Made by a program: the position numbers and the translations under genes
Assembly: GCF_003386665.1 (NCBI RefSeq)
Contig: NZ_QTUB01000001.1
Span: forward strand, 3,968,001 to 4,032,000
Direction: 5' to 3'
DNA: 64,000 nt
Source of the DNA: Xenorhabdus cabanillasii
GTDB taxonomy: Bacteria; Pseudomonadota; Gammaproteobacteria; Enterobacterales; Enterobacteriaceae
The notes under the pieces: generated by a model
The model's database searches: none
What the model was told of the DNA's origin: nothing
What the model saw: the letters and a program-made list of their open reading frames with translations, nothing else
In this document: piece after piece, positions 41,619-53,249 of the stretch
Position numbering within the stretch: position 1 is the stretch's first letter
Layout of the letters: the number at the start of each line of letters is the position of its first letter

Positions 41619-42400
41619 AATTCGCTCTTTAAGGTAGGCTTGCGTGCCATCACATGAATATAGCGCCCAAGGCTGATATAGGGCTCTTGTCTGCAATAAC
41701 GTTGTTCAAGTTCTAGCAGCGCTGGAAAATCTGTATTTTGCAATTGGCGACTTTGCAGATAGTCGTGAAAAACCCTGACTCCTGTTTTTCCGGTTATTTC
41801 CATATTGAGTTCAACGAGCCATTGATATACCTGTTCGGGCACTAATGGATTATGTGGCGATAAAGAACGCTTACGGCGACGCTGAATATTTGGCGTTGCC
41901 AAATGAAAATTACCCAAAATGGCATTACGCATAACTAACCCATTAGCATTATAAAACATTAATGAGAGTGCACCACCGGGCGTTATTATATCTCCCAATA
42001 TTTCTATCGCATCTTTTTGATCGGTGATCCATTCCAATACCGCATGGAACAGAATTAAATCAACGAACTGTTCAATATGTCGGTGAATTTCCTGTACCGG
42101 GCTTTGGATAAATTGCATCTGATGAAGAACGCCACGTTCTTCTGCATTACTTTTTGCCCGTTGGATCATTTCTTCAGAGAGGTCACATAATATTACCTGA
42201 TGGCCTAATTCAGCTAATTGGCAAGCCATATTCCCTTCACCGCCCCCTGCATCCAAAATACGCAGTGGTTGTTGAGGTAAATGGTTCAGCAATTCTTTGA
42301 TATCCTGCCAGACAACGGCCTGTCTGATTTTACCTTTGGTTGTGCCGTAAATATTACGCGAAAATTTGTCTGCAATATCATCGAAATTGCGATCCCGCAT
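41615..42400 (-). CDS. cmoM: tRNA 5-carboxymethoxyuridine methyltransferase CmoM (SmtA)
   Basis: CmoM uses SAM to methylate cmo5U34 to mcmo5U34 in tRNA. From ATG 42400 ([20 protein letters not shown]) it is 261 aa, the E. coli length; GAGG lies 9 bases upstream. The SAM-binding [20 protein letters not shown], the [11 protein letters not shown] strand and HAVLEWITD are class I methyltransferase motifs. An ATG at 42415 is less likely. First gene of the muk operon, coupled to mukF by ATGA. Confidence 0.95.
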   Translation of the reverse strand: MRDRNFDDIADKFSRNIYGTTKGKIRQAVVWQDIKELLNHLPQQPLRILDAGGGEGNMACQLAELGHQVILCDLSEEMIQRAKSNAEERGVLHQMQFIQSPVQEIHRHIEQFVDLILFHAVLEWITDQKDAIEILGDIITPGGALSLMFYNANGLVMRNAILGNFHLATPNIQRRRKRSLSPHNPLVPEQVYQWLVELNMEITGKTGVRVFHDYLQSRQLQNTDFPALLELEQRYCRQEPYISLGRYIHVMARKPTLKSEL

Positions 42401-42571
42401 GAAAAACTGCCTCACTTATCAACTAAGTTTGATATATCTATTGAATATTTATGCTGTCTATTGCTATTTTTTTACTATTGTTATTTTGGCACAGTAATCA
42501 GTAAATTCACTACTTTTAGCCCTGAATCTACCTCTGTGCGGTGATAATTCAACCAAACCATAGGTCAATTG

Positions 42572-43381
42572 ATGTTATTCCTGCTTAAAAAATACGTTGG
42601 TGCGCTATTAATGCCGCTACCTTTAATCATTCTTATCTCTTTGGCTGCTTTGCTCTTATTGTGGTTTACCCGCTGGCAAAAAACGGGGAAAGTTATTCTG
42701 TCACTGAGCTGGCTTGCGCTACTTTTATTGAGCTTACAACCCGTTGCTGACAGGTTGTTACTTCCTGTTGAAGGGAAATATATCCAACGCTACGAACCTG
42801 ATACCAAACATATACCATCGGTAAAATATATTGTTGTTCTTGGTGGTGGCTTCACTTATAACCCGGAATGGGCACCCAGTGCCAATCTTATTAGTAATAG
42901 CCTGCCCAGAGTGACCGAAGGTATTCGGTTATATCGGCTTAATCCTGGCGCAAAAATGATTTTTACCGGAGGTAAAGGTGTTAACTCAATCAGCAGTGCA
43001 GAAATCTCTGCTATGGTAGCACAATCTTTGGGAGTTCCTGTAGAAGACACGATAGCATTAAAAAAACCACTGGATACAGAGGAAGAAGCGACCGAGGTTG
43101 AAAAGGTCGTTAAGCAGCAACCTTTTATCCTCGTCACTTCCGCAAATCATATGAAACGTTCTCTGAAATTTTTCGAACAACATGGTATGCACCCTATTCC
43201 CGGTCCGGCAAATCAACTGGCAGTCACAACTCCATTATATGGCTGGGAAAAATACATTCCATCGTCCTATTATTTTTCCCATACGGAGCGAGCCTGGTAT
43301 GAAACACTGGGGAAAATTTGGCAGGCAATCAAGCCTTCCAGTACAGACAGAGAGAGCGAAAAATTAGAAAACTCGCGGTAG
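42572..43381 (+). CDS. elyC: envelope biogenesis factor ElyC (YcbC)
   Basis: ElyC is an inner-membrane DUF218 protein required in E. coli for envelope integrity and peptidoglycan synthesis at low temperature. The product, 269 aa from ATG 42572, has two N-terminal transmembrane helices (MPLPLIILISLAALLLLWF and VILSLSWLALLLLSL), then the DUF218 domain with VKYIVVLGGGFTYNPEWAPS, FTGGKG and VTSANHMKRSLKFF. A TTG at 42569 is in frame but the ATG fits E. coli. It is divergent from cmoM as in E. coli. Confidence 0.93.
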   Translation: MLFLLKKYVGALLMPLPLIILISLAALLLLWFTRWQKTGKVILSLSWLALLLLSLQPVADRLLLPVEGKYIQRYEPDTKHIPSVKYIVVLGGGFTYNPEWAPSANLISNSLPRVTEGIRLYRLNPGAKMIFTGGKGVNSISSAEISAMVAQSLGVPVEDTIALKKPLDTEEEATEVEKVVKQQPFILVTSANHMKRSLKFFEQHGMHPIPGPANQLAVTTPLYGWEKYIPSSYYFSHTERAWYETLGKIWQAIKPSSTDRESEKLENSR

Positions 43382-43394
43382 AAAACCACTAGCA

Positions 43395-43574
43395 ATATCA
43401 CTATGCTGCTGAATTTATCAATGGCGATGCGTATATCGTGAATTATGAAGATTATCACTGATGAAAATGTTTAATCCACCGCATCCGGGCGAAATTATTG
43501 CTGATTCTTTGGAAGAGTCAGGCTTAGGGCTCCGTGATTTTGCTCACGCATTGGATGTTGCTCATTCTGTTTAA
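43395..43574 (+). pseudogene. decayed higBA-type toxin-antitoxin relic
   Basis: A fragment of a HigB-type toxin C-terminus (EFINGDAYIVNYEDYH) ends at TGA 43459-43461, overlapping by one base the ATG (43461) of a 37-codon HigA-type antitoxin start: MKMFNPPHPGEIIADSLEES, then GLRDFAHALDVAHSV and a stop. Full HigA proteins are roughly 95-105 aa, so the helix-turn-helix is cut in half. The upstream toxin part is gone (a TAG precedes the fragment). The relic lies where ycbJ is found in E. coli. The overlap arrangement is typical of higBA pairs. Confidence 0.7.
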
Positions 43575-43586
43575 TAACACCCAATC

Positions 43587-43618
43587 CAATTAGGCGGTTC
43601 AAAGTCGCCTAATTGTGT
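43587..43618 (+). terminator. hairpin after the higBA relic
   Basis: Perfect 10-bp stem CAATTAGGCG / CGCCTAATTG with a 9-base loop followed by TGTTTCTT on the plus strand. It could end elyC/higBA transcription. kdsB ends convergently 76 bases further. Confidence 0.5.
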
Positions 43619-43693
43619 TTCTTGTGCTCCGAATTCCGCTGGTTTTCAAAAGATCTACTATTCAAAAACCATCGCATTCAAAACTCTTTATAC

Positions 43694-44443
43694 TCAAAGT
43701 ACTGCAAAAGCTTTTCTGGCTGCATCCAGATCTTCCGGTGTATCTACACCCGCGCCCGGTGCTTGCAGTGCTTTCGCCACATGAATTTTTTCCCCGTACC
43801 AAAGTACTCGTAATTGTTCGAGCATTTCGATATTTTCCAGTGGACTCGGCACCCATTGTACGTAGCGACGAATAAATCCGGCTCTGTAGGCATAGATCCC
43901 GATATGGCGCAGGAAATTATCCCCGATAGTCTCTTTGGAGTGCACAAAACGATCACGTTCCCACGGGATCGTGGCACGTGAAAAATAGAGCGCATAACCT
44001 TGCGCATCCATGACGACTTTTACCACATTGGGATTGAATGCTTCTTCTGTATCCTGGATTTGTACAGCAAGTGTTGCCATACCAGCATCACTCCCTGCCA
44101 GATTATCAGCAACCTGTTTGATGATTTGTTCGGGAATAAGTGGTTCATCACCCTGAACATTCACGATAATTTCATCATCGGCAAATTGGTATTTGTCGAT
44201 GACCTCCGCCAAACGTTCTGTACCTGAATGATGATTTTCACTTGTCATGCAGACTTCACCACCTTCAGCGGCAACTGCATCAAAAACAGCCTGATTATCT
44301 GTGGCTACAATTACGCGATGGGCACCAGAACGGATGACTCGTTCCATGACCCGCACAATCATCGGTTTTCCATGGATATCGGCCAATGGCTTTCCGGGTA
44401 AGCGAGATGAAGCAAAACGCGCGGGAATAATGACAGTAAACAT
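43694..44443 (-). CDS. kdsB: CMP-KDO synthetase KdsB
   Basis: 3-deoxy-manno-octulosonate cytidylyltransferase, which activates KDO for lipid A-core synthesis. The 249-residue product (248 in E. coli) has the nucleotidyltransferase start [30 protein letters not shown], and [15 protein letters not shown] 44443 is three bases after the ycaR stop. It ends the comEC-msbA-lpxK-ycaR-kdsB gene run, where lpxK and kdsB both serve lipid A-KDO assembly. Confidence 0.96.
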   Translation of the reverse strand: MFTVIIPARFASSRLPGKPLADIHGKPMIVRVMERVIRSGAHRVIVATDNQAVFDAVAAEGGEVCMTSENHHSGTERLAEVIDKYQFADDEIIVNVQGDEPLIPEQIIKQVADNLAGSDAGMATLAVQIQDTEEAFNPNVVKVVMDAQGYALYFSRATIPWERDRFVHSKETIGDNFLRHIGIYAYRAGFIRRYVQWVPSPLENIEMLEQLRVLWYGEKIHVAKALQAPGAGVDTPEDLDAARKAFAVL

Positions 44444-44446
44444 TAA

Positions 44447-44626
44447 TTATCTTTTTTCCTCTGTTGGCAGAACACGTGCTTCATGTTCCAGCAGCACAGG
44501 AATACCATCACGGAAAGGAAAAGCGAGGCGGTCAATTTTGCAAATCAGTTCAAAATTTTCTTTATCGTAACTGAGCTTACCGTGACATACTGGGCAAGCA
44601 ATGATTTCGAGTAAACGGTGATCCAT
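44447..44626 (-). CDS. ycaR: YcaR/Trm112-like zinc-ribbon protein
   Basis: A 59-codon gene starting [20 protein letters not shown] and ending in [11 protein letters not shown]. It is the UPF0434/Trm112-like family; the single CPVC half-site, [20 protein letters not shown] are conserved. The precise role is unknown; it is always near kdsB and lpxK in enterobacteria. The gap to kdsB is three bases, so the two are likely co-translated. Confidence 0.95.
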   Translation of the reverse strand: MDHRLLEIIACPVCHGKLSYDKENFELICKIDRLAFPFRDGIPVLLEHEARVLPTEEKR

Positions 44627-44705
44627 ACATCCCCCAAATGACGGGCTTGAAGTTTAATGCGGCTCAGAATACCACAAGCGATGCCTCACCGTTAACTCTG
44701 TTGTT

Positions 44706-45686
44706 CTATTCAGGGATCAAGGCACAAATATCGCCTAACATTTTTTGCCCTTGCTCCTCCGGCAAATAGGCAGAAACCGGTAAATACCACCAATTAGGCT
44801 GTGCAAACTGAGAACATTTGACGGCATCTTTTTCTGTCATTAACAGATTCTGTTCATTATTGGCTAAAGCCAATAATTGTGCTTTCTCATAGAATTGATG
44901 ATCAGCAAACGCATGAGTTGCTTGCAGATTTACACCCAGTTGCTGCAATGTAGCAAAAAAACGCGGTGGATGACCAATTCCTGCCATCGCCACACCATTG
45001 GGAATATCACTGACTTTTCGGGATTCTCCCGTCAGCAGATTGACTACAACTTCACCTTTTAATGTCATGGGCAGCTCACCTGTTTCTGGTGTTCCTCCAT
45101 TAACAATAATGGTATTGACGGTATTTAAGCGGCCTGAAAGTTCCCGCATCGGCCCTGCCGGCAGCCAGCAACCATTACCAAAACGGCGAATTCCATCAAT
45201 AACAACGAGTTCATAATCACGCTGCAAAGCATAATGCTGGAGGCCATCGTCAGTGATAACAATATCAACGGGGAAATGCGCCAATAATTCTTTGACAGCA
45301 TCGGCGCGTTTTGGAGCAACGGCCACTGGCACACCAGTACGACGCTGAATTAAAACCGGCTCATCCCCCGCTTGTGCGGTAGTCACTTCATCCGTTACCA
45401 GTAATGGGTAATGCCCAGATTTTCCGCCATAACCACGAGAGACAACACCAACCCGGTAACCTTTCTGTTGTAACTGCTCAACTAACCAAATAACCACAGG
45501 TGTCTTACCATTGCCTCCGGCGGTTAAGTTACCTACCACAACAACAGGAACAGAGGCTTTCCAGGAACGAAACAATCCAGTTTTGTAGCCTAACTTGCGC
45601 AAACCGCTTATCAGCCCATAAAGGGCTGATAGTGGCAATAATAGGATGTAAAGCCATGAACGGCTGGACCAGATGCGTTCAATCAT
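44706..45686 (-). CDS. lpxK: tetraacyldisaccharide 4'-kinase LpxK
   Basis: LpxK phosphorylates the 4' position of the lipid A disaccharide at the inner membrane. The 326-residue product (328 in E. coli) has an N-terminal membrane helix ([20 protein letters not shown]), the P-loop [25 protein letters not shown], and [14 protein letters not shown] with catalytic Asp. Its ATG overlaps the msbA stop, coupling the synthesis step to the flippase. Confidence 0.96.
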   Translation of the reverse strand: MIERIWSSRSWLYILLLPLSALYGLISGLRKLGYKTGLFRSWKASVPVVVVGNLTAGGNGKTPVVIWLVEQLQQKGYRVGVVSRGYGGKSGHYPLLVTDEVTTAQAGDEPVLIQRRTGVPVAVAPKRADAVKELLAHFPVDIVITDDGLQHYALQRDYELVVIDGIRRFGNGCWLPAGPMRELSGRLNTVNTIIVNGGTPETGELPMTLKGEVVVNLLTGESRKVSDIPNGVAMAGIGHPPRFFATLQQLGVNLQATHAFADHQFYEKAQLLALANNEQNLLMTEKDAVKCSQFAQPNWWYLPVSAYLPEEQGQKMLGDICALIPE

Positions 45687-47428
45687 TGACCAAATTGCAT
45701 CCGATGTAATTGAGCATATGCACTTTCTTTCTCCAACAGAGTTGTATGGCTGCCTCTTTCGATAATGTTACCATCTTCAATGACAATAATTTCATCAGCA
45801 TTTTCAATAGTAGAAAGACGGTGAGCAATTACCAGGGACGTTCTGTTTTTCTGCAATTCATCCAATGCTGCCTGAATGGCACGCTCAGATTCCGTATCCA
45901 GTGCTGAAGTGGCTTCGTCCAGAATCAAAATCGGAGAATCACGCAGTAAAGCACGGGCGATAGCAATACGTTGACGCTGCCCACCAGAAAGTAAGACTCC
46001 ATTTTCACCAATCATGGTATCAAGACCATTATCCAATTTTTTGATAAAGTCCATTGCGTAAGCCATCTCTGCCGCACGTTCAATTTCTGCACGGCTGAAC
46101 TGACCTTCACTGGCATAAGCAATGTTGTTAGCTACGGTATCATTGAACAAATGAACATTTTGTGATACTAACGCTATCTGGTTACGTAAAGAAGACAGTG
46201 TGTACTCACGCAGATCATGACCATCAAGCAAGATACTGCCTTCACTGACGTCATAAAAACGGGTAAGAAGATTAGCAATCGTTGATTTTCCTGAGCCAGA
46301 GCGCCCAACCAAAGCAATGGTTTTACCTGCCGGGATTGTCATGGAAATATTTTTCAGAGCAGGATGATCTTTGGTTGGATAGCAGAAAGTAACATCACGG
46401 AATTCGATATCGCCTTTCGCTTTTTTAATTTCCAGCTTACCTTCATCTTTTTCCTGCTCCATATCCAGAATCGCAAACAAAGTCTGACAAGCAGCCATAC
46501 CACGCTGGAATTGTGCGTTAACATTGGTCAGAGATTTCAGTGGACGCATTAGAGCGATCATAGATGAGAATACTACTGTAATCTTACCTGCTGTCAGTGC
46601 GCCCATAATTTCAGGGAAGCTGGCAGCATACAGGATAAATGCCAATGCAAATGAAGCGATAAGCTGGATAATTGGGTCTGAGATGGAATCAGCGGAAACC
46701 ATTTTCATTCCCTGCTGACGCATATGGTTACTAACTTTATTAAAACGTTCTGTTTCAACTTTCTGGCCACCGAAGATCAAAACTTCTTTGTGCCCTTTCA
46801 GCATTTGCTCTGCACTTGTTGTCACCATTCCCATACTATTTTGCATGTTTTTACTGATACGGCGAAAACGTACAGACACAAGGCGGATAACACCCGCAAC
46901 AATTGGAGCAATAACAATCAGGATTAAGGACAGTTCCCAACTGTAATAGAACATCAGGACAAACAGCCCGATGATTGATGCTCCTTCCCTGACAACTGTA
47001 ACTAAAGCGCCGGAAGAAGAAGAAGCAACTTGTTCTGAATCATAGGTAATACGAGAAAGTAATGTCCCCGTAGATTGTTGGTCAAAAAAGGAGACTGGCA
47101 TGCCCATCATATGATTGAACAAACGACGGCGCATTTGCATGACGACTTTGCCGGATACCCAAGATATACAATAACTTGATACAAACCCAGATATACCACG
47201 CAAAAGCATCAACCCAATGACCACCAGTGGCATCCACTTCAATACACTCATGTCTGCCTTGCCAAACCCCTCATCCAGCAAAGGCTTTAACAAGGAAAGC
47301 ATCAATGTATCGCCGGCAGCATTTATAACTAGCGCAACAGCCGCAACCAACAGCCCAACCTTAAATGGTGTGATGATCGGCCACAGGCGGCGAAAGGTCT
47401 GCCAGGTAGAAAGGTCTTTATCATTCAT
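45683..47428 (-). CDS. msbA: lipid A ABC flippase MsbA
   Basis: MsbA flips lipid A-core across the inner membrane. The 581-residue product (582 in E. coli) has a six-helix transmembrane domain in the first ~330 residues and a nucleotide-binding domain with Walker [11 protein letters not shown], signature [15 protein letters not shown], Walker [13 protein letters not shown] and the H-loop IAHRLSTIE. The gene lies between comEC and lpxK and overlaps lpxK. Confidence 0.97.
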   Translation of the reverse strand: MNDKDLSTWQTFRRLWPIITPFKVGLLVAAVALVINAAGDTLMLSLLKPLLDEGFGKADMSVLKWMPLVVIGLMLLRGISGFVSSYCISWVSGKVVMQMRRRLFNHMMGMPVSFFDQQSTGTLLSRITYDSEQVASSSSGALVTVVREGASIIGLFVLMFYYSWELSLILIVIAPIVAGVIRLVSVRFRRISKNMQNSMGMVTTSAEQMLKGHKEVLIFGGQKVETERFNKVSNHMRQQGMKMVSADSISDPIIQLIASFALAFILYAASFPEIMGALTAGKITVVFSSMIALMRPLKSLTNVNAQFQRGMAACQTLFAILDMEQEKDEGKLEIKKAKGDIEFRDVTFCYPTKDHPALKNISMTIPAGKTIALVGRSGSGKSTIANLLTRFYDVSEGSILLDGHDLREYTLSSLRNQIALVSQNVHLFNDTVANNIAYASEGQFSRAEIERAAEMAYAMDFIKKLDNGLDTMIGENGVLLSGGQRQRIAIARALLRDSPILILDEATSALDTESERAIQAALDELQKNRTSLVIAHRLSTIENADEIIVIEDGNIIERGSHTTLLEKESAYAQLHRMQFGQ

Positions 47429-47466
47429 TATTGAGTTACCAAAACCAAAAGAAATAGCGGCTTATT

Positions 47467-49905
47467 CTACTCATGATCACCGCGAATACCAAACCACTGA
47501 TGATACCACCGTGATATTAACTGTTGTCTATATCCCTCAAGTTTAATGTGATCGTGATAAATATAACCGGTAATCTGGCCTGAAAAAGCGGTACTATACC
47601 ATTGAATTTTAGCATTTTTATAACGCTGCCTGACTTTCATTGAAGGGAGCTTCCAGGGGCTATAACGTGCAACCGAAACCAAAGCATATTCTGACCTGAC
47701 TCTGTGTATAAATGCAGTGGTAGATGAGGTATTACTCCCATGATGAGGGACTTGCAAGAATGTTGCATTAAGGTTTTCCCTTTCGAGACCCAGTAAACGA
47801 TATTCTCCCTGTTTTTCCAAGTCCCCCGTTAACAATAAGCTATGTTTACCATCATCAATACGGATGACACAAGATTGATTATTCCCCACATTTTCTGCTT
47901 TTTCCAAAGGCCAGATAACCTGAAAAGTTAATTCCTGCCATATCCATTTTTCACCACGAATACAGGGTAAATGTGCATGACCACCAATAGAAGAACTTCG
48001 AATTTGAATGTTTGGATATTTTTCACGCAAATACTCGACTCCTCCAGTGTGATCCAGATGATCATGGCTCAGAATAATCTGTTCAGGAGTTAACCGATGC
48101 CAACGTAAATAAGGCTGGATCACTTTTTCTGCCATACTTCCTGTTTCCCAACGGTTTCCTGTATCGAATAGAATAGCCTTTCCACCTTTATCAATGACAA
48201 CAGACAAGCCATGCCCAACATCCAGCATTGAAAAACGCCACTGGAATTCATCATCACGTTTAAAATAACAGAGAGTGGCTCCAACAGAAGCACATAACAG
48301 CACTGCATAGGATTTCCACCAGCCAAGTCTCCAGGCAATAACGAAAAACCAACTGGCAAAAGTAATGAAAAAAGGAATATGCCCCGTTTCAGTCCATGAG
48401 TGGGTAAGAACAGGCAGAGGTATTAACGCAAATGAGATAGTGTAATCAACTAATTGCCATAAAAATGGTTGGATAAGTTGGTCCAAAGGTAATAAGGCGC
48501 TCAACAATGTCAACATGATCAATGGAACTGTCAGAAAAGAGATTATCGGGACAGCCCATAAATTCGCAATCAATGAAGCAATATTAATTCCTTGAAATAG
48601 TAAAAGCTGCAACGGTAATAACATTAACATCATTCCCGATTGCATATGCAATCCACGTAGCCAACCCCACCGCCAGCCATAACGAATTTTTTCAGGCAAA
48701 GGCATCCAGTGAAACCAAAACAGCAACGCCATTACTGCAAAAAACGAAAGCCAAAAACTATCAGAAAGTATCGCCAGTGGATCAAAAAGTAAAATCAGCG
48801 CAGCGCTCCATAAAGCCCACTGCCACGAAAAACAAAAATAATTTCTGCATCGTAAATATATCCAAAGTGTCAATCCTAGCATTGCCCGAATTGCCGGGAT
48901 CCCCCATCCAGAAAGCCAGCCATACAACATTGCAGTCAACCATCCCATAAGGAGCGGAAAACGGAATCCAATCCATTTTGCAGGGAAACAAAGCTGGAAC
49001 CCTCTGGCAAAACCCCAGCCAAATAAACTGGCTATTGTAATATGTAGCCCTGAAATCGCCATTAAATGCGCAATTCCTGTTTGTTGTAGCAATAACCGGG
49101 TTTGTTTATCTAACCATGCTCTTTCACCAAACAATAATGCCAAAGTAATACCAGCCTGTTTCAGAGATTGTATTTCAGGTGCTAGTTCATTGATTAGTTT
49201 TTGTCTGAAACTACAATTATCATTCAATAAATTCGCCTTGATGATTTTGCCATTAAGAGGCTGACGGATTGACAAGGCATATCGTTGGATATCATAACCC
49301 CCCTGATTCAATTGGGCATGAACAGGCCTGAGTTTCATTGTGACCTGCCATTTTTGGCCTGCACATAATGGTATTGAAGAATTCCATAATACTGATGCAT
49401 AAAGGCCGGGAACAATATATTTCCCGTCACTTTCAATCAATTTGATTCTATAACGTGTTTTCTCTTCTCTATCTGCTTCATTCAACGATGCACTATCAAC
49501 TATAACGGTTGCTGATCGAGTTGTTTCACTGAAATATATCATTTGAGTCAAGATATTATGACCATGCCAGCTCCCCCAAATCAATACCCATAATATCAGT
49601 GAAATAAGACGACTTATTTTATAGGGAATAAACCATAAAACTATTGCCACACCCGCTAAAGCGAGGAGTTCTGCATATTGAGGTAATTCACCAAATATTA
49701 AAAGGGGAACTGTTCCCAGAATAATAACCGCAGCAGCCTGGTTTAAGTTGATAATCGGTAAAGGTTTTTTCCAAAAAGATTCCCGACAAAGTAGCTTTCG
49801 AAATATTTTCAAAAATAATTTTCGTAAAATAGATAAAAAAGCAGTGGAGAGAAACAAAATAGTCTGCTGCATCCATTTATGCCTCTGTATTGAAATTCCA
49901 TTCAC
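47467..49905 (-). CDS. comEC: ComEC/Rec2 family DNA-uptake channel homologue (YcaI)
   Basis: ComEC proteins translocate single-stranded DNA across the inner membrane. The product has N-terminal hydrophobic segments, an OB-like periplasmic domain, the Competence domain with HLMAISGLHITIASLFG, and a C-terminal metallo-beta-lactamase domain (SMLDVGHGLSVVI, SHDHLDHTGG, LLLTGDLE, VPHHGSNTSS). At 812 aa from ATG 49905 it is longer than E. coli YcaI (754); the alignment begins near NLNQAAAVIILGTVPLL, so the first ~50 residues may be untranslated. An active uptake role is not shown here; Sxy at 5.5 kb is the matching regulator family. Confidence 0.93.
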   Translation of the reverse strand: MNGISIQRHKWMQQTILFLSTAFLSILRKLFLKIFRKLLCRESFWKKPLPIINLNQAAAVIILGTVPLLIFGELPQYAELLALAGVAIVLWFIPYKISRLISLILWVLIWGSWHGHNILTQMIYFSETTRSATVIVDSASLNEADREEKTRYRIKLIESDGKYIVPGLYASVLWNSSIPLCAGQKWQVTMKLRPVHAQLNQGGYDIQRYALSIRQPLNGKIIKANLLNDNCSFRQKLINELAPEIQSLKQAGITLALLFGERAWLDKQTRLLLQQTGIAHLMAISGLHITIASLFGWGFARGFQLCFPAKWIGFRFPLLMGWLTAMLYGWLSGWGIPAIRAMLGLTLWIYLRCRNYFCFSWQWALWSAALILLFDPLAILSDSFWLSFFAVMALLFWFHWMPLPEKIRYGWRWGWLRGLHMQSGMMLMLLPLQLLLFQGINIASLIANLWAVPIISFLTVPLIMLTLLSALLPLDQLIQPFLWQLVDYTISFALIPLPVLTHSWTETGHIPFFITFASWFFVIAWRLGWWKSYAVLLCASVGATLCYFKRDDEFQWRFSMLDVGHGLSVVIDKGGKAILFDTGNRWETGSMAEKVIQPYLRWHRLTPEQIILSHDHLDHTGGVEYLREKYPNIQIRSSSIGGHAHLPCIRGEKWIWQELTFQVIWPLEKAENVGNNQSCVIRIDDGKHSLLLTGDLEKQGEYRLLGLERENLNATFLQVPHHGSNTSSTTAFIHRVRSEYALVSVARYSPWKLPSMKVRQRYKNAKIQWYSTAFSGQITGYIYHDHIKLEGYRQQLISRWYHQWFGIRGDHE

Positions 49906-50054
49906 GCAGAGAAGACTATTTGATGATATGTAATACCGCCAGTCAGTTGAAATTTATTCTGAAAGTGTTTCGCAAATTAATTTCAGAAGAAGAGATAGTT
50001 AGCAGAAAAATGTGAAATTCATCGCAATAATAAATTTAATCAAAAAATGGTAAA

Positions 50055-50082
50055 TAAAAAGAACGGCACCCAAAGGTGCCGT
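50055..50082 (-). terminator. ihfB terminator
   Basis: Perfect 8-bp stem ACGGCACC / GGTGCCGT with loop CAAA; on the minus strand followed by TCTTTTTATTT. Confidence 0.9.
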
Positions 50083-50106
50083 AGCAATTAAGTAATAACT
50101 TCTATC

Positions 50107-50397
50107 TTAGCTGTTGCTATAGATATTCACGCGGTCACGTAATTCTTTACCGGGTTTAAAGTGAGGAACGTATTTACCATCCAGTTCGACTTTATCACCC
50201 GTTTTTGGATTACGACCCACACGCGGAGCTCGGTAGTGAAGAGAAAAGCTGCCGAACCCGCGAACTTCAATACGTTCACCGGAGGCCAGTGTTTCTGCCA
50301 TATGATCAAGCATTTCTTTCACTGCATCTTCAACGGCTTTAGCCGGCATATGAGATTGTTGCTCAGCAAGTCTTTCAATTAACTCAGACTTGGTCAT
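50107..50397 (-). CDS. ihfB: integration host factor subunit beta
   Basis: IHF-beta pairs with IHF-alpha to bend DNA at specific sites. The 96-residue product (94 in E. coli) has the HU/IHF fold with [20 protein letters not shown], the beta-arm tip RNPKTG, and [22 protein letters not shown] lies six bases upstream. It follows rpsA in the same orientation with a 73-base gap, the E. coli arrangement. Confidence 0.97.
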   Translation of the reverse strand: MTKSELIERLAEQQSHMPAKAVEDAVKEMLDHMAETLASGERIEVRGFGSFSLHYRAPRVGRNPKTGDKVELDGKYVPHFKPGKELRDRVNIYSNS

Positions 50398-50470
50398 GGT
50401 ACCTCCCTAAACTACCGTATTCGGGTAATATTATCGTATAGAAAATATTACCCGCCGTTATTGACTTAGA

Positions 50471-52144
50471 TTATTCGCCCTTAGCTGCTTTGAAAGCTTC
50501 AGCCATTGCGTTGTTAGCAAAGTTCACATCTTCTTGCTTGTTCACAGAAGCGATAGCATCTTTTTCATCAGCTTCGTCTTTCGCACGAACAGACAGGTTG
50601 ATTACGCGGTTTTTGCGGTCAACACCAACATATTTGGCTTCGATTTCATCGCCAACGTTCAGAACTTGAGTTGCATCTTCAACGCGGTCACGAGAAGCTT
50701 CTGATGCACGCAGGTAACCTTCAACGCCGTTAGCTAATTCAACTGTAGCACCTTTTGCGTCAACTGCAGTTACTTTACCATTAACAATAGCACCTTTCTT
50801 ATTTACAGACAGGTAGTTATTGAATGGATCTTCTGCCAGTTGCTTGATACCCAGAGAGATACGCTCACGCTCTGCATCTACTTGCAGAACTACAGCAGCA
50901 ATTTCGTCGCCTTTTTTGTATTCACGAACTGCTTCTTCACCTGCAACGTTCCAGGAGATGTCAGACAAGTGAACCAGGCCGTCAATACCGCCATCCAGAC
51001 CAATGAAGATACCAAAATCAGTGATTGACTTGATTTTACCTTCAACACGGTCGTTTTTGTTGTGAGTTTCAGCAAATTGCTGCCAAGGGTTAGCTTTACA
51101 CTGTTTCAGACCCAGGGAGATACGACGACGTTCTTCATCGATATCCAGAACCATAACTTCCACAACATCACCAACGTTAACAACTTTAGATGGGTGGATA
51201 TTTTTATTAGTCCAGTCCATTTCTGAAACGTGTACCAGACCTTCAACGCCTTCTTCGATTTCAACGAAACAGCCGTAGTCAGTCAGGTTAGTTACGCGAC
51301 CAGTCAGTTTAGTACTTTCTGGATAACGTTTAGCGATTGCTACCCATGGATCTTCACCCAATTGTTTCAGACCCAGAGATACGCGAGTACGCTCACGATC
51401 GAACTTCAGTACCTTAACTGTGATTTCATCGCCCACATTGACGATTTCGCTTGGGTGTTTAACACGTTTCCAAGCCATATCAGTAATGTGCAGCAGGCCA
51501 TCAACACCGCCCAGATCAACGAATGCACCGTAGTCAGTCAGGTTCTTAACGATACCTTTAACTTCCATGCCTTCTTGCAGGTTTTCCAGCAGCTGATCAC
51601 GCTCTGCGCTGTTTTCAGATTCGATAACCGCACGACGGGAAACAACTACGTTGTTGCGTTTTTGATCCAGCTTGATGACTTTGAACTCAAGCTCTTTGCC
51701 TTCAAGGTGAGCAGTATCACGAACTGGACGAACGTCAACCAGTGAACCTGGCAGGAATGCACGGATACCGTTCAGTTCTACAGTGAAGCCGCCTTTTACT
51801 TTACCGTTGATAATACCGGTAACAGTTTCAGCTTCTTCGTATGCTTTTTCCAGCATCAGCCATGCTTCGTGACGTTTCGCTTTTTCACGAGACAGGATAG
51901 TTTCACCGAAACCATCTTCTACCGCATCCAGAGCTACGTCAATTTCATCGCCAACTTGGATTTCCAGCTCGCCCTGAGCATTTTTGAATTGCTCTACAGG
52001 AATAGCAGATTCTGATTTCAGACCTGCATCAACCAATACAACGTCTTTATCGATAGCAACGACAACGCCACGTACGATTGCACCTGGACGAGTTTCGATA
52101 GCCTGTAGGGATTCTTCAAAGAGTTGAGCAAAAGATTCTGTCAT
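50471..52144 (-). CDS. rpsA: 30S ribosomal protein S1
   Basis: S1 captures mRNA on the 30S subunit. From ATG 52144 ([13 protein letters not shown]) it has 557 aa, the E. coli length, with six S1 OB-repeats: the first two bind the ribosome ([13 protein letters not shown]) and the last four carry repeats such as [17 protein letters not shown] and [18 protein letters not shown]. The in-frame ATG at 52159 is unlikely. As in E. coli, the leader lacks a strong Shine-Dalgarno (only GAAG), fitting the structure-based initiation and autoregulation known for rpsA. Confidence 0.97.
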   Translation of the reverse strand: MTESFAQLFEESLQAIETRPGAIVRGVVVAIDKDVVLVDAGLKSESAIPVEQFKNAQGELEIQVGDEIDVALDAVEDGFGETILSREKAKRHEAWLMLEKAYEEAETVTGIINGKVKGGFTVELNGIRAFLPGSLVDVRPVRDTAHLEGKELEFKVIKLDQKRNNVVVSRRAVIESENSAERDQLLENLQEGMEVKGIVKNLTDYGAFVDLGGVDGLLHITDMAWKRVKHPSEIVNVGDEITVKVLKFDRERTRVSLGLKQLGEDPWVAIAKRYPESTKLTGRVTNLTDYGCFVEIEEGVEGLVHVSEMDWTNKNIHPSKVVNVGDVVEVMVLDIDEERRRISLGLKQCKANPWQQFAETHNKNDRVEGKIKSITDFGIFIGLDGGIDGLVHLSDISWNVAGEEAVREYKKGDEIAAVVLQVDAERERISLGIKQLAEDPFNNYLSVNKKGAIVNGKVTAVDAKGATVELANGVEGYLRASEASRDRVEDATQVLNVGDEIEAKYVGVDRKNRVINLSVRAKDEADEKDAIASVNKQEDVNFANNAMAEAFKAAKGE

Positions 52145-52338
52145 TTTAATGATCTTCAAGGTTTTAAATTAACGTCCATCTAGCTTCCAGCCGAATGGGG
52201 TTGTTTTACATACCCCGCAACATTCCTTGTTACAAGGTGTTTTGGTATGCCAGTATATTTCACTACCCGCATACCAGAATTCTATATACATCGTCTTGAT
52301 GTGCCGTTGCAATAGTATAATATGCAAAAAGAGGCAAT

Positions 52339-53025
52339 CTAAACAGATAATGTTAACGTATTTTTCGCATAACTCAGTGCCTTACCGATCACCTCTTCGA
52401 TAGATATATTGGTCGAATCTAGGATCAATGCATCCTGTGCAGGCACTAGTGGCGCAACTGCCCGATTGCGATCGCGGAAATCGCGCTCTTGTATCTCGGA
52501 CAAAAGGCTTTCAAAGTTAACACTAAAACCTTTTTCCTGCAACTGCAACATACGCCTGCGAGCACGCTCTTCCGCACTGGCATCAAGAAAAATCTTTACT
52601 GGCGCATCAGGGAAGACAACAGTTCCCATATCACGACCATCAGCAATCAAGCCCGGAGCAACACGAAAAGCCCGTTGCCGACGTAGCAATGCTTCACGGA
52701 CACGCGGGAATGTTGCCGCCTGAGAAGCGGTATTACCTACAGTTTCTGTACGGATTTCATTACTGACATCTTCACCTTCAAGAATCACTCTGAGTTTGCC
52801 GTTTGCAGGAACAAAACGAACATCCAGATTTGCAGCCAGAGGAACCAGTGAATCTTCAGACTGGATATTCACTTGATGGTGGATGGCAGCCAGTGCCAGC
52901 ACACGATAAATGGCGCCTGAATCAAGCAATTGCCAATCCAATGCTTCAGCCAGTGCCTGACATAATGTTCCCTTGCCTGCACCACTTGGCCCATCAACGG
53001 TAATTACTGGGGCTATTGCTGTCAT
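52339..53025 (-). CDS. cmk: cytidylate kinase
   Basis: Phosphorylates CMP and dCMP. The 228-residue product (227 in E. coli) has the P-loop [40 protein letters not shown] and [13 protein letters not shown] for CMP and ATP contacts. GGAGG lies just upstream of ATG 53025. In E. coli ycaL lies between cmk and aroA; here a 224-base gap without a gene takes its place. Confidence 0.97.
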   Translation of the reverse strand: MTAIAPVITVDGPSGAGKGTLCQALAEALDWQLLDSGAIYRVLALAAIHHQVNIQSEDSLVPLAANLDVRFVPANGKLRVILEGEDVSNEIRTETVGNTASQAATFPRVREALLRRQRAFRVAPGLIADGRDMGTVVFPDAPVKIFLDASAEERARRRMLQLQEKGFSVNFESLLSEIQERDFRDRNRAVAPLVPAQDALILDSTNISIEEVIGKALSYAKNTLTLSV

Positions 53026-53249
53026 TCATTTTCCTCCTTTTTGGCTTTGCATAGCGCTTTCCACATCGTTTTCCAACATGACAAACGGATCAACCACGGA
53101 TGCAAAAAATTGCTCAATTAGCAAGCAGTAAAAACATGCCTTATTATACCTACTCGGAAGATGAGTGGAATAAATACATCATAATTAATCAACAAATTTA
53201 GCCATGAATATATACTCTTTATTTCGGCCGCCACGATACAGCCCGAAAT

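Noticed and set aside
41499..41696. 65-codon minus-strand frame upstream of mukF as a separate gene
   Set aside because: Its second half is the true MukF N-terminus ([20 protein letters not shown]), so it is part of mukF split by one base, and its first half is the end of cmoM in another frame.
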